A stretch of DNA of 64,000 nucleotides from Pseudoxanthomonas sp. (lineage in GTDB: Bacteria > Pseudomonadota > Gammaproteobacteria > Xanthomonadales > Xanthomonadaceae). Location: assembly GCF_027498035.1 (NCBI RefSeq), contig NZ_CP114978.1:1364001-1428000 (forward strand). The letters run 5' to 3'. A model generated the notes under the pieces. It was given only the letters and a program-made list of their open reading frames with translations. It had not been told where the DNA came from and searched no databases. Positions 16,794 to 25,493 of this stretch are shown here, one piece after another (the first letter of the stretch is position 1; every line of letters starts with the position of its first letter). A program made the translations under genes and the position numbers.

Positions 16794-18512
16794 ATGCGTC
16801 GGCTGCTGCCGGGCCATGGGGCTTCGCGCGGCAGCGCCCTGGGACGTGCGCGGGTGCGCCTGCCGCATGCACTGGACGTAGCCGAGCAGCGCATCCGCGC
16901 CAGCGAGGTCGAAGGCGAAGTGTCCCGCCTGCATGCGGCCGTCGCGGCGGCCCGCGAAGAAATGCACGACCTGCGCCGACGTCTGCATGGCGCCCTGGCC
17001 CGCGAAGTCGGCGAATTCCTCGACCTGCACGCGCTGCTGCTGGACGACCCGGAACTGCTGCATGGCCTGGACGACCTGATCCGCAAGGGGCGCTACGGCG
17101 CCGACTACGCGCTGCGCCTGCAGCGTGACCGGTTGGCCGCCGTATTCCAGGACATGGACGACGCCTACCTGAAAAGCCGCATGGACGACCTGGACCATGT
17201 GATCGGACGCATCCACGCGCACCTGCACAGTCGCGCCGCCGATGCCGAAGGCCTGGCCGGCGAAATCCTGGTCACCGATACCGTGGCGCCCTCCGAATTG
17301 GCCCAACTGCAGGCGCAAGGCGTGGTGGCGGTGGTCACCTCCACCGGCAGCACGCTCTCGCACAGCGCGATCCTGGCGCGCAGCCTGCACATGCCGCTGG
17401 TGGTCGGCGCCGCGCACGTCCTGCAGAAGATCAACGACGGCGATGCCCTGATCGTCGATGGCGACACCGGCGAAGTGGTGGTCGACCCATCCGCGAACGA
17501 CCTGCGCGATTTCCGCCAGCGCCAGAAGGACGCGGCGAAGGAACAGCGCGAACTCGGCCGCCTGCGCAGCAAACCCACCCGCACCCGTGACGGCGTGGAT
17601 ATCGCTCTGCACGCCAACGCCGAATCGCGCGAGGACGTGGCCCGCGCGCATGCCCTGGGCGCAGCCGGCATTGGCCTGTACCGCACCGAATTCCTGTTCC
17701 TGCAGCGCAAGGAACTGCCAGACGAAGAAGAACAGTTCCGCACCTATCGCGACGTGGTGCTGGGCATGAGCGGGCGCCCGGTGACCATCCGCACGCTGGA
17801 CCTGGGCGCGGACAAGGCCGACCGCACCGGCCTGGCCCTGCGTGGCGAAGAGAACCCGGCCCTGGGCCTGCGCGGCGTGCGCCTGTCGCTGGCCCACGGC
17901 GATGTGTTCGATACCCAGCTGCGCGCGATCCTGCGCGCGTCCGGCTACGGCCCGGTGCGCGTGCTGGTACCGATGGTCAGCGTGCGCGAGGAACTGCTGC
18001 AGGTGCGCAAGCGGCTCAAGCGCCTGACCACGCAGCTGAGGAAGGAAGGCCATGAAGTCGCCGCCGAGGTCCCGCTGGGCGCGATGATCGAGGTGCCCTC
18101 GGCGGCGATCTGCGTCGAGCACTTCATCGACCTGGTGGATTTCCTGTCGGTCGGCACCAACGACCTGGTCCAGTACCTGCTGGCCGCCGACCGCAACAAC
18201 GATGCGCTGGGCGAACTCTATTCACCGCTGCGCCCGGCCCTGCTGCGGCTGCTGGACATGGTGCTGCGGGCCGGCCGCGAACACGGCAAGCAGGTCGCCA
18301 TCTGCGGCGAGATCGCCGGCGATGCAGCGATGGCGCCGATCCTGCTGGCGCTGGGGCTGGAACACTTCAGCCTGCATCCGTCGAACATGCTGGAGCTGCG
18401 CCGTACCATCCGCGACCACGACCAGGGCGCACTGCTCGGGGCCGCCGACAAGCTGCTCAAGGCCCGCGACCGCGCCGGCATCGAACGCTGGCTGGAAAAA
18501 GTCGGCGGCTGA
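16794..18512 (+). CDS. ptsI: Phosphoenolpyruvate-protein phosphotransferase (PTS enzyme I)
   Basis: Enzyme I takes phosphate from PEP and passes it to HPr. The 572-residue protein has the N-terminal HPr-binding and swivelling domain with the active His in GSTLSHSAILARS (about residue 188), and the C-terminal PEP-binding barrel with GIGLYRTEFLF, SVGTNDLVQYLLAADR and the catalytic Cys in AICGEIAGD near residue 504. It lacks an N-terminal GAF domain, so it is sugar-type EI rather than EI-Ntr (PtsP). The ATG at 16794 is chosen for normal length. Confidence 0.94.
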   Translation: MRRLLPGHGASRGSALGRARVRLPHALDVAEQRIRASEVEGEVSRLHAAVAAAREEMHDLRRRLHGALAREVGEFLDLHALLLDDPELLHGLDDLIRKGRYGADYALRLQRDRLAAVFQDMDDAYLKSRMDDLDHVIGRIHAHLHSRAADAEGLAGEILVTDTVAPSELAQLQAQGVVAVVTSTGSTLSHSAILARSLHMPLVVGAAHVLQKINDGDALIVDGDTGEVVVDPSANDLRDFRQRQKDAAKEQRELGRLRSKPTRTRDGVDIALHANAESREDVARAHALGAAGIGLYRTEFLFLQRKELPDEEEQFRTYRDVVLGMSGRPVTIRTLDLGADKADRTGLALRGEENPALGLRGVRLSLAHGDVFDTQLRAILRASGYGPVRVLVPMVSVREELLQVRKRLKRLTTQLRKEGHEVAAEVPLGAMIEVPSAAICVEHFIDLVDFLSVGTNDLVQYLLAADRNNDALGELYSPLRPALLRLLDMVLRAGREHGKQVAICGEIAGDAAMAPILLALGLEHFSLHPSNMLELRRTIRDHDQGALLGAADKLLKARDRAGIERWLEKVGG

Positions 18513-18720
18513 ACCACGCCAGCCACCTGCGTGGCGTTGTTTCCCGATCCGGGCGTGCAGGCGTTTTTTCCGTCGTGCTACATCGGCGCCGCCACATCCG
18601 TCGATACCGCCGCACATGCCTGCCCACCTGCATGGCATCCATCGCGCGGAACCGGCGCTACCAACGCAAACCAGGCTGCCACACGCAGGCCCAAGGGTGT
18701 CCTTTCCCGGCAGCGGAGGG

Positions 18721-18744
18721 GATAATGCCGCGATGAACACCTGA
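18721..18744 (+). promoter_or_regulatory. mgtE: Putative mgtE leader: -10-like hexamer and minimal ORF
   Basis: GATAAT (18721-18726) lies 80 bases before the mgtE ATG. Seven bases later ATG-AAC-ACC-TGA (18733-18744) forms a three-codon ORF, too close to be translated if the hexamer is a true -10 with standard spacing. The 293-base gap after enzyme I otherwise holds no gene I can support, and no magnesium riboswitch fold was recognised by eye. Confidence 0.2.
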
Positions 18745-18805
18745 TCTGCAGCGCATCGTCTCCCGGCGGCGCGGTGCTTCCACCGACCGCACAGGGGCCA
18801 CGCGC

Positions 18806-20164
18806 ATGGCAGAAGCCGTCCGCCACGACAAGACCGCGCGACAGCTGCGCCTGCTGTCCGATGCGCTGGACAGCGGCCGTCTTGGCCCGGTGCGGCGGCT
18901 GGTCAACACCTTGTCGCCTGCCGAGATCGGCAACCTGCTCGAATCACTGCCGCCGGGCAAGCGCGAAGTGGTGTGGGGCCTGGTCGACCCGGAAGACGAT
19001 GGCGAAGTGCTGGTCCACGTCGGCGAGGAAGTGCGCGAAAGCCTGCTGGCCGAGATGGACCCGGACGAGATCATCGCCGCGGTCGAAGACCTGGACATCG
19101 ACGACCTGGCCGACCTGGTTGAAGACCTGCCCGATACGGTCATCGACGAAGTCCTCAAGTCGATGGACCGCGAGAACCGCGAGCGCCTGGAACAGGTGCT
19201 GTCCTATCCGGAGGATTCGGCCGGGCGCCTGATGAACCCGGACGTGGTCACCGTGCGCACCGACGTCAACGTCGAAGTGGTGCTGCGTTACCTGCGCCTG
19301 CGCGGCGAGCTGCCCGACCACACCGACTACCTGTTCGTGGTCAGCAAGAAGCACCAGTACCTCGGCCGCGTGCCGCTGGCGGCGCTGGTCACCCACGAAC
19401 CATCCACCCCGATCAACCGCCTGGTCGACGACGAACAACCGGCCATCGACGTGCAGGAAGGCTCGTCGGAAGTGGCCCGCCAGTTCTCCGACCATGACTG
19501 GGTGTCGGCCCCGGTGGTGGACGACAACAACATCCTGCTCGGCCGCATCACCATCGACGACGTGGTGGACATCATCCGTGACCAGGCCGAGCACCAGGCC
19601 ATGAGCGCCGCCGGCCTGGACGAAGACGAGGACCTGTTCTCGCCGATCCGCCGCGCGTTCCGCCGCCGCATGCTGTGGCTGGGCATCAACCTGGGCACCG
19701 CGTTCATCGCATCCTCGGTGGTCAGCCAGTTCGAAGGCACGATCTCCAAGCTGGTCGCACTGGCCGCGCTGATGCCCATCGTCGCCGGCATGGGTGGCAA
19801 CGCCGGCACCCAGGTGCTGGCGCTGATGATCCGCGGCCTGGCGCTGGGCCAGATCGGCGCGTCCAACGTCGGAGTCCTGTTGCGCAAGGAGCTGGGCGTG
19901 GCGCTGATCAACGGCCTGGGCCTGGGCACGCTGCTGGGACTGATCGTGCTGGTCTGGTTCCGCCAGCCGGGCCTGTCGCTGGTGATCGGCAGTGCGCTGA
20001 CCCTGAACCTGCTGACCGCCGCCGCCGGTGGCGTGGCCGTACCGCTGCTGCTCAAGCGGCTGGGCTTCGATCCGGCGCTGGCCGGCAGCGTCATCCTGAC
20101 CACGCTGACCGACGTGATGGGCTTCATGAGTTTCCTCGGACTGGCCACCCTGGTCCTGCTGTAA
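18806..20164 (+). CDS. mgtE: Magnesium transporter MgtE
   Basis: MgtE is a Mg2+-gated channel. The 452-residue product has the N-terminal superhelical domain rich in Asp/Glu (EMDPDEIIAAVEDLDIDDLADL), two CBS domains (about residues 135-255), a plug helix and five C-terminal transmembrane segments containing the pore motif PIVAGMGGNAGTQ near residue 325. It follows the PTS genes in the same direction, an association I recall in xanthomonads without a clear mechanistic reason. Confidence 0.95.
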   Translation: MAEAVRHDKTARQLRLLSDALDSGRLGPVRRLVNTLSPAEIGNLLESLPPGKREVVWGLVDPEDDGEVLVHVGEEVRESLLAEMDPDEIIAAVEDLDIDDLADLVEDLPDTVIDEVLKSMDRENRERLEQVLSYPEDSAGRLMNPDVVTVRTDVNVEVVLRYLRLRGELPDHTDYLFVVSKKHQYLGRVPLAALVTHEPSTPINRLVDDEQPAIDVQEGSSEVARQFSDHDWVSAPVVDDNNILLGRITIDDVVDIIRDQAEHQAMSAAGLDEDEDLFSPIRRAFRRRMLWLGINLGTAFIASSVVSQFEGTISKLVALAALMPIVAGMGGNAGTQVLALMIRGLALGQIGASNVGVLLRKELGVALINGLGLGTLLGLIVLVWFRQPGLSLVIGSALTLNLLTAAAGGVAVPLLLKRLGFDPALAGSVILTTLTDVMGFMSFLGLATLVLL

Positions 20165-20182
20165 GCCATCGCGGAAGACGGC

Positions 20183-20797
20183 ATGAACGGGCTGGGCAAG
20201 GTCAGCGAATGGAATGACGAACGCGGCTTCGGCTTCGTGCAACCGCAGGCCGGCGGGCCGCGCCTGTTCTTCCACATCCGCGATTACCGGCAGCAGGGCC
20301 GCAGGCCCGAAGTCGGCGAATGGGTCCGCTATGCCGCAGGCACCGGCCGCGATGGCAAGCCGGCAGCCAGCCAGGTGCGTCGCGTCGTGCCGCCAAGTGC
20401 CTCGGCCCAGGCAAGCAGGGCGCAACAGGCGCCACGCGGCTGGAACGGCGGCTGGCCTGGCTGGGCCATGTTGCTGGCCTACGCCATCGCGCTGGGCTGC
20501 ACCGTGCAGTCCGGGCGCCTGCCGGACTGGGCCGCGCTTGGCGTGCTGGTGATGAGCGCGGTGACCTGGATCGCCTATGCGCTGGACAAGCGCGCCGCAG
20601 GACGCCAGGCACAGCGCACCCCGGAAGCAAGCCTGCACCTGATGGAACTGCTGGGTGGCTGGCCCGGCGCACTGATCGCCCAGCGCAGCCTGCGCCACAA
20701 GAACCGCAAGCGCAGCTACCAGCTCGCCTTCTGGTGGATCGTCGCCCTGCACTGCGCCGCACTGGCCTGCTGGATCTGGAAAACAGCCTCGCCATGA
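20183..20797 (+). CDS. Cold-shock domain / DUF1294 fusion membrane protein
   Basis: This 204-residue two-part protein has an N-terminal cold-shock-like OB domain (GKVSEWNDERGFGFVQP, then RLFFHIRDY; about residues 5-68) with RNP1-like aromatic residues, and a C-terminal DUF1294 membrane region of about four helices (YALDKRAAGRQAQRTPE and LHLMELLGGWPGALIAQ are hallmark blocks). This architecture is known. It implies a nucleic-acid-binding domain tethered to the inner membrane, but the role is unknown. It starts 18 bases after mgtE. Confidence 0.87.
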   Translation: MNGLGKVSEWNDERGFGFVQPQAGGPRLFFHIRDYRQQGRRPEVGEWVRYAAGTGRDGKPAASQVRRVVPPSASAQASRAQQAPRGWNGGWPGWAMLLAYAIALGCTVQSGRLPDWAALGVLVMSAVTWIAYALDKRAAGRQAQRTPEASLHLMELLGGWPGALIAQRSLRHKNRKRSYQLAFWWIVALHCAALACWIWKTASP

Positions 20798-20875
20798 GCG
20801 CGTGCTGCAGCGCCCCGTGCCCGCCTGCGTCAGGACCACTAGGCTCGGGTCTTTCCGCTGCCCACCTGCCTGTTG

Positions 20876-21658
20876 ATGGAACGTGCACTCCTGCTGTTGC
20901 TGGCCTGCCTGCTCAGCGCCTGCGCGAAGCCGCGTGAGGTGATGCCCGGCCACTTCGTCGAACGCCAGGTCCAGGTCGATGGCGCAAGCCACCGTTACCA
21001 GGTCTTCGTGCCCTCGCCCGCCGCATACGCAGGCAAGCCGGCGCTGGTGCTGTTCCTGCATGGCTCGGGTGAGCGCGGCAACGACAACCGCGCGCAGCTC
21101 GATGCCGGGCTCGGTCCGTACCTGAGGCAGCACACCCGCGACTTCCCCGCCTTGGTGGTGCTGCCACAGGTGCCCGGCGACGATGAGTGGACACAGACCA
21201 GCGCGCGCGTGGCGCTGGCCGCGCAGCAGGCGACGCGGGTCGAATTTGATGCCGACCCGCAACGCGTCTACGCCACCGGCATGTCGATGGGCGGCTACGG
21301 CACCTGGGAAGTGGCGATGCTGGCCCCGGAGCGTTTCGCCGCGCTGGTCCCGGTCTGCGGCGCGGTGCATCCGCCCCGCCCCGAGCGTCCAAGCCTGCGC
21401 GTGACCCAGGTCGATGGCGCGGCCGATCCATACGCGGCCATCGCCCAGCGCCTGCACGGCATGCCGGTGTGGCTGTTCCATGGCGCGCTGGACGACGTGG
21501 TTTCCACCCACGATGACCATCAATTGGTGGCCGCCTTCAAGGCCGTCGGCGCACCTGTGCGCTATACCGAATATCCGCAGGGCAACCACAACGCCTGGGA
21601 CGCGACCTACGCCGATCCCGCCATGTGGGCCTGGCTGTTTGCGCAGCGCCGCCGCTGA
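20876..21658 (+). CDS. Lipoprotein alpha/beta hydrolase (PHB-depolymerase / esterase-like)
   Basis: The 260-residue product has a lipobox LLSAC at residues 13-17, so it is probably outer-membrane anchored after signal peptidase II cleavage. The hydrolase core shows the oxyanion segment LVLFLHGSGERGNDN, the nucleophile elbow GMSMGGYG near residue 140, an Asp near the FHGALDDVV block and His in GNHNAWD. This fits the esterase family related to polyhydroxybutyrate depolymerase and feruloyl esterase; the substrate is unknown. Confidence 0.86.
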   Translation: MERALLLLLACLLSACAKPREVMPGHFVERQVQVDGASHRYQVFVPSPAAYAGKPALVLFLHGSGERGNDNRAQLDAGLGPYLRQHTRDFPALVVLPQVPGDDEWTQTSARVALAAQQATRVEFDADPQRVYATGMSMGGYGTWEVAMLAPERFAALVPVCGAVHPPRPERPSLRVTQVDGAADPYAAIAQRLHGMPVWLFHGALDDVVSTHDDHQLVAAFKAVGAPVRYTEYPQGNHNAWDATYADPAMWAWLFAQRRR

Positions 21659-21705
21659 GGCAAGCTGCGCCTGCGGCGTCACGCCGCCCAACCTGGAGTT
21701 CGAAC

Positions 21706-22479
21706 ATGAAAGGAATCATGCGCGGTGCCTGCCTGCTCCTGCTCGGAGGCGTGATGCACGTGGCGAGCGCCGAGGTCGGCGTCGTGGAAACCTACCAGTA
21801 CTACGCAGCCGAACCAGCCACTGGTTACGCGTATCGCGCCGATGTCGGCAAGGCCACCCGGGCCCTGCAGCAAGGCGACATCGCCACCGCCAGGCCGCTG
21901 CTGGAAAAGGCCCTCGCTTACTGCGATGCCCAGCGCCAGCAGCCCGGTCGTCGGGCGCTGAGTTTTTCCAGCCGACGCCAGTACGAGCAGTACATGGACG
22001 GACCCGGCAAGGGCCAGCCCACCGAATGGCTGGACGTGGCCTGCTCCAGCGCCTATCAACAGACCGGTTACATGCTGGCTGGTGCCAAGCGCATGGAAGA
22101 AGCGCTGCACTTCCTGGACATCGCCATCGAAGTGGGGCCATACGACCCAATGGCGCGGGTTGAACGCGGCTTCGTCCTCAACGCACTCAAACGCTTCGAC
22201 GAGGGCCTGGCCTCCTATCGCACGGCACTGGACCTGGCCCAGCAGAATGCCGAATCGGCCTTCATCAAGCCCATGGCCCTGCGTGGCGTCGGCTACACCC
22301 TGGTCGAGCTGGGCGACCTGGCCGGCGCGCGCGAGGCTTACCAGCAATCGCTGCAGCTGGAACCGGGCAACCAGACGGCATTGAACGAGCTGGACTACAT
22401 CCAGCAGCAACTCGCAGTGCTGCCCTCGCCTTCGAGCGAAGCCACCCAGGCCATCGTCCCGGCGGCCACGCCGCACTAA
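21706..22479 (+). CDS. Exported tetratricopeptide-repeat protein
   Basis: The 257-residue product has a signal peptide (cleavage after ASA near residue 22) and TPR-type helical pairs at about residues 45-80, 130-165 and 165-240, with motifs such as ALHFLDIAIEVGPYDPMARVERGFVL and a GDLAGAREAYQQSLQLEPGN repeat. TPRs bind partner proteins; no partner is indicated. The ATG at 21706 is preceded by CTGGAG. It follows the esterase gene by 47 bases. Confidence 0.82.
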   Translation: MKGIMRGACLLLLGGVMHVASAEVGVVETYQYYAAEPATGYAYRADVGKATRALQQGDIATARPLLEKALAYCDAQRQQPGRRALSFSSRRQYEQYMDGPGKGQPTEWLDVACSSAYQQTGYMLAGAKRMEEALHFLDIAIEVGPYDPMARVERGFVLNALKRFDEGLASYRTALDLAQQNAESAFIKPMALRGVGYTLVELGDLAGAREAYQQSLQLEPGNQTALNELDYIQQQLAVLPSPSSEATQAIVPAATPH

Positions 22480-22503
22480 CTCGCAGCGACGCGTGCAAAG
22501 CGC

Positions 22504-23889
22504 TTAGCCGCGCGTGCCTCGCAGGCTGCGCGCAGTTTTGATGAGCGCGGCGATCACGCCGGTCAGCACCACCATCGAGACGAATTGCATCCGTGTGGAA
22601 GGCGTGACCACCAGCAGCACGAAGATCAGGCCAAGCACTGCCAGCCCGACCAGGGTCAGGACCGGATAACCCCCCATGCGGAACGGCAGCGGCGTCCCCG
22701 CGCGGTCGGCGCGTACGCGCAGGATCAGCTGGGACAGCAGCGAGATCGCCCACACCAGCAGGCAGATCGCGCCGACGATATTGAGCAGCACGGCCAGGAC
22801 CTTGCCCGGGTACAGCAGCTCCAGCACCGCCGCGGTAAAACCGAACAGCACGCTGGCCAGCACCGCCAGCCACGGCACGCCACCGTTACTGAGCACCGCC
22901 AGCGGGCGCGGTGCCTCGCGACGCTGCGCCAGCGAATGGATCATCCGCGAGGCGCCGTAGAGGTTGACGTTCAAGGCCGACAACAGCGCGACCACCGCGA
23001 TCAGGGTGATGACGGTGACCGCGCCGGGGATATGCGCCACCTGCAGCACCGCGGCAAACGGCGAGGACAGGGCCGGATCGGTCCACGGCACCACCGCGAT
23101 GATCACCGCCAGCGAGCCCATGTAGAACACCAGCACGCGCCAGGCCACGGTCCGCACCGCGCGGGCGATGCTGCGCCCCGGATCGGCGGTTTCGGCCGCG
23201 GCCACGGCCACGATCTCGGTGCCGCCAAAGGCGAACACCACCACCAGCAGCGCCGCACCGATACCGGTCAGTCCCTTGGGCGCGAAGCCGCCATTGTTGG
23301 TGAAGTTCGAAAGACCCGGCGAAGGCACGTTGGGCAGCCAGCCGGCCAGCAGCGCGATGCCGATGGCGATAAAGGCCAGGATCGCAGCCACCTTGAGGAT
23401 GGCGAACCAGAACTCGAATTCGCCGAAGTTGCGCACCCCCAGCAGGTTGACCGCAGTGAACCCGGCCATGAACAGCAGCGCCGCCGCCGGCACCGACAGC
23501 CCCGGCCAGACCGTGGCCAGCAGGCCGGCCGCACCGACCGCCTCGGCCGCGATCACGATCACCATCTGCAACCACCACAGCCAGCCCAGGGTCGCACCCG
23601 CGGTTGGCCCCATCGCCTCGGCCGCATACACCGAGAACGCGCCGCTGGACGGCATCGCCGCAGCCATCTCGCCCAGCGCGTGCATGACGATGATCACCAG
23701 CGCGCCGGCGATCAGATAGGACACCAGCACCGCCGGGCCGGCCGCCTGCACGCCGACGCCCGAGCCCAGGAACAAGCCAGCCCCGATCGCACTGCCCAGG
23801 CCCATCATGATCAGCTGGCGCGGCTTGAGCCCGCGTTCCGGCGCTAGCGTGGAGGAGAGTGCGGCGTCGCCGCGCGGGTCACTGGACAT
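22504..23889 (-). CDS. APC-family amino acid permease
   Basis: The 461-residue, roughly 12-helix permease has the APC hallmark near the N-terminus (GLKPRQLIMMGLGSAIGAGLFLGSG, residues about 20-44) and the GGTEIVAVAAAE stretch in helix 6. It resembles the GABA/proline permease branch (GabP, ProY), but the exact amino acid cannot be read from sequence. I chose the ATG at 23889; an upstream in-frame start at 23955 adds 22 residues lacking family character. Convergent with the TPR gene. Confidence 0.87.
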   Translation of the reverse strand: MSSDPRGDAALSSTLAPERGLKPRQLIMMGLGSAIGAGLFLGSGVGVQAAGPAVLVSYLIAGALVIIVMHALGEMAAAMPSSGAFSVYAAEAMGPTAGATLGWLWWLQMVIVIAAEAVGAAGLLATVWPGLSVPAAALLFMAGFTAVNLLGVRNFGEFEFWFAILKVAAILAFIAIGIALLAGWLPNVPSPGLSNFTNNGGFAPKGLTGIGAALLVVVFAFGGTEIVAVAAAETADPGRSIARAVRTVAWRVLVFYMGSLAVIIAVVPWTDPALSSPFAAVLQVAHIPGAVTVITLIAVVALLSALNVNLYGASRMIHSLAQRREAPRPLAVLSNGGVPWLAVLASVLFGFTAAVLELLYPGKVLAVLLNIVGAICLLVWAISLLSQLILRVRADRAGTPLPFRMGGYPVLTLVGLAVLGLIFVLLVVTPSTRMQFVSMVVLTGVIAALIKTARSLRGTRG

Positions 23890-24071
23890 GGAAAGGCACG
23901 GTCGGGGCGAAAGCGCGCCACCATACCGGTTCGCCCGCCACCTTGCCTTCCCCATGCCCGATCACGACGCCAGTTGTCCAATGATTTCGGTCATGCCGCG
24001 ACACGCCGATGGCGGGCGCGGCACGCGGGCAAGTGGCGTATAAGAAGCGCCATCCCGTCAGGAGTCATCGC

Positions 24072-24626
24072 ATGAAATCCCTGTTCAAGATCGCCGCCCT
24101 CGGCCTGGCCGGCACGTTGGCCCTAGCCTCCACCGCCTCGGCCGCATTGAAGGAAGGTGCCGCGGCACCGGAGTTCAGCGCGCCAGCCTATCTGGCGGGC
24201 CAGCCCTTCACCTTCGATCTCGCTGGCGCGCTGAAAAAGGGCCCGGTGGTGGTGTATTTCTTCCCGGCCGCCAACACCGCCGGCTGCAACCTGGAGGCAC
24301 ACCTGTTCTCCGAAGCCGTGGATGACTTCAAGGCGCATGGCGCCACGGTGATCGGCGTGACCGCCGGCAACACCGACCAGCTGGCGACCTTCTCCAAGGA
24401 CACCGAGACCTGCGGCGGCAAGTTCGCCGTGGCGGCCGATGAGGGCGCCAAGATCGCCAAGCAGTACGACGCGGTCCTGCCGATGAAGCCCGGCTGGTCC
24501 AACCGCACCTCGTATGTGATCACCTCCAGCGGCGTCGTCGCCCACGCCTATTCGGACCTGAATCCGAAGCAGCACGTGCAGGAAACCCTGGATGCAGTGA
24601 AGGCCCTGGAACACAAGGGCAGCTGA
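24072..24626 (+). CDS. Exported peroxiredoxin (AhpC/TSA, BCP-like)
   Basis: The 184-residue product has a Sec signal peptide (cleavage after ASA near residue 24) and a thioredoxin-fold peroxiredoxin domain. The usual catalytic motif PxxxTxxC appears as FPAANTAGCNLE, keeping Thr and the peroxidatic Cys (about residue 75), with a second Cys in DTETCGGKF. It would reduce peroxides in the periplasm. The start is set by the signal peptide; GGAG lies 11 bases upstream. Confidence 0.87.
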   Translation: MKSLFKIAALGLAGTLALASTASAALKEGAAAPEFSAPAYLAGQPFTFDLAGALKKGPVVVYFFPAANTAGCNLEAHLFSEAVDDFKAHGATVIGVTAGNTDQLATFSKDTETCGGKFAVAADEGAKIAKQYDAVLPMKPGWSNRTSYVITSSGVVAHAYSDLNPKQHVQETLDAVKALEHKGS

Positions 24627-24638
24627 TCGCCGCGACCA

Positions 24639-24664
24639 GTAGCGCCGGCCCCAGGGTCGGCGCT
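24639..24664 (+). repeat. GTAG-headed palindromic repeat (REP/SMAG-like)
   Basis: GTAG (24639-24642) leads into a 10-bp stem AGCGCCGGCC / GGTCGGCGCT with a CCAG loop and one G-T pair. The GTAG head and short imperfect palindrome match the general design of Stenotrophomonas SMAG elements. It lies 12 bases after the peroxiredoxin stop and could also stabilise the mRNA end. Beyond it, the gap to 24856 shows nothing I can identify. Confidence 0.6.
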
Positions 24665-24856
24665 CCTTCATGGCCGCAACTCGGCCACCTTCACGGCAAG
24701 CGTTTCGCGAATCCGGAATCGCGGCCGGCAATCTCCGACCTAGTTGCAGCGCCCATGCGCGGATGCACCTTGCGTGCGGCCCGCTGCCCGGCGAATCGAT
24801 GCCCGATGCAGGCCGCGCCGATGAGCGCTGGTGGCGCAGGCCGCTAAGCTGTGCGC

Positions 24857-25348
24857 ATGTCCACGCTGAAATACATCGCCGGCTATCCCGAACACGTCCA
24901 GGCCCAGGTCCGCGCGCTGCTGGATGCCGGCAAGCTGGGCGAGGTGCTGGCTCGCCGCTATGGCGAATCGCACGTGGTCCGCACCGACCGCCAGCTCTAC
25001 GACTACACCCAGGGCATGAAGGAGCGCTACCTGCGCTCGGCCCAGCCGCTGCACAAGGTGATCTACGACAGCAAACTGCAGGTGCTCAAGCACGCGCTGG
25101 GCACGCACACCACGGTCTCGCGCGTGCAGGGCGCCAAGCTCAAGGCCAGCCGCGAGATCCGCATCGCCACGGTGTTCCGCGAGGCCCCGGCGGAGTTCCT
25201 CAAGATGATCGTGGTCCACGAACTGGCCCACCTGAAGGAAGGCGACCACAACAAGGCCTTCTACCAGCTGTGCACGCACATGGCGGCCGACTACCACCAG
25301 CTGGAATTCGACCTGCGCCTGTACCTGACCGCGCTGGAGCAGCGCTGA
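24857..25348 (+). CDS. YgjP-type / DUF45 metal-dependent protein (HExxH)
   Basis: The 163-residue product carries the zinc-metallopeptidase motif VVHELAHLKEGDHNKAF (HELAH near residue 120) and the upstream segment VIYDSKLQVLKHALG. It fits the YgjP-like family, close to E. coli YgjP in length. Proteolytic activity is inferred from the motif only. The ATG at 24857 is chosen over an in-frame GTG two codons upstream. It stands alone between the peroxiredoxin and a GGDEF gene. Confidence 0.82.
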   Translation: MSTLKYIAGYPEHVQAQVRALLDAGKLGEVLARRYGESHVVRTDRQLYDYTQGMKERYLRSAQPLHKVIYDSKLQVLKHALGTHTTVSRVQGAKLKASREIRIATVFREAPAEFLKMIVVHELAHLKEGDHNKAFYQLCTHMAADYHQLEFDLRLYLTALEQR

Positions 25349-25493
25349 GCCGTTGCGCCAAGGGGGGCACGGCGGACATCCGCGGCCCCGGAAATCGAAG
25401 GAAACCCAGCCAACCGGGCGCTCCGCCGGCCTGGCGAACAGCCCCGCAGATGAAATCGTTATTGCATACTCATTCCCATAGGGAAGTGGGGAT

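Noticed and set aside
18944..21691. A 915-residue open frame on the minus strand
   Set aside because: It is antisense to mgtE, the CSD-DUF1294 gene and the esterase, with low-complexity His/Gln/Ala content typical of GC-rich shadow frames and no domain.
22585..23847. A 420-residue plus-strand frame
   Set aside because: Antisense to the APC permease, Arg/Gln/His rich with no motif.
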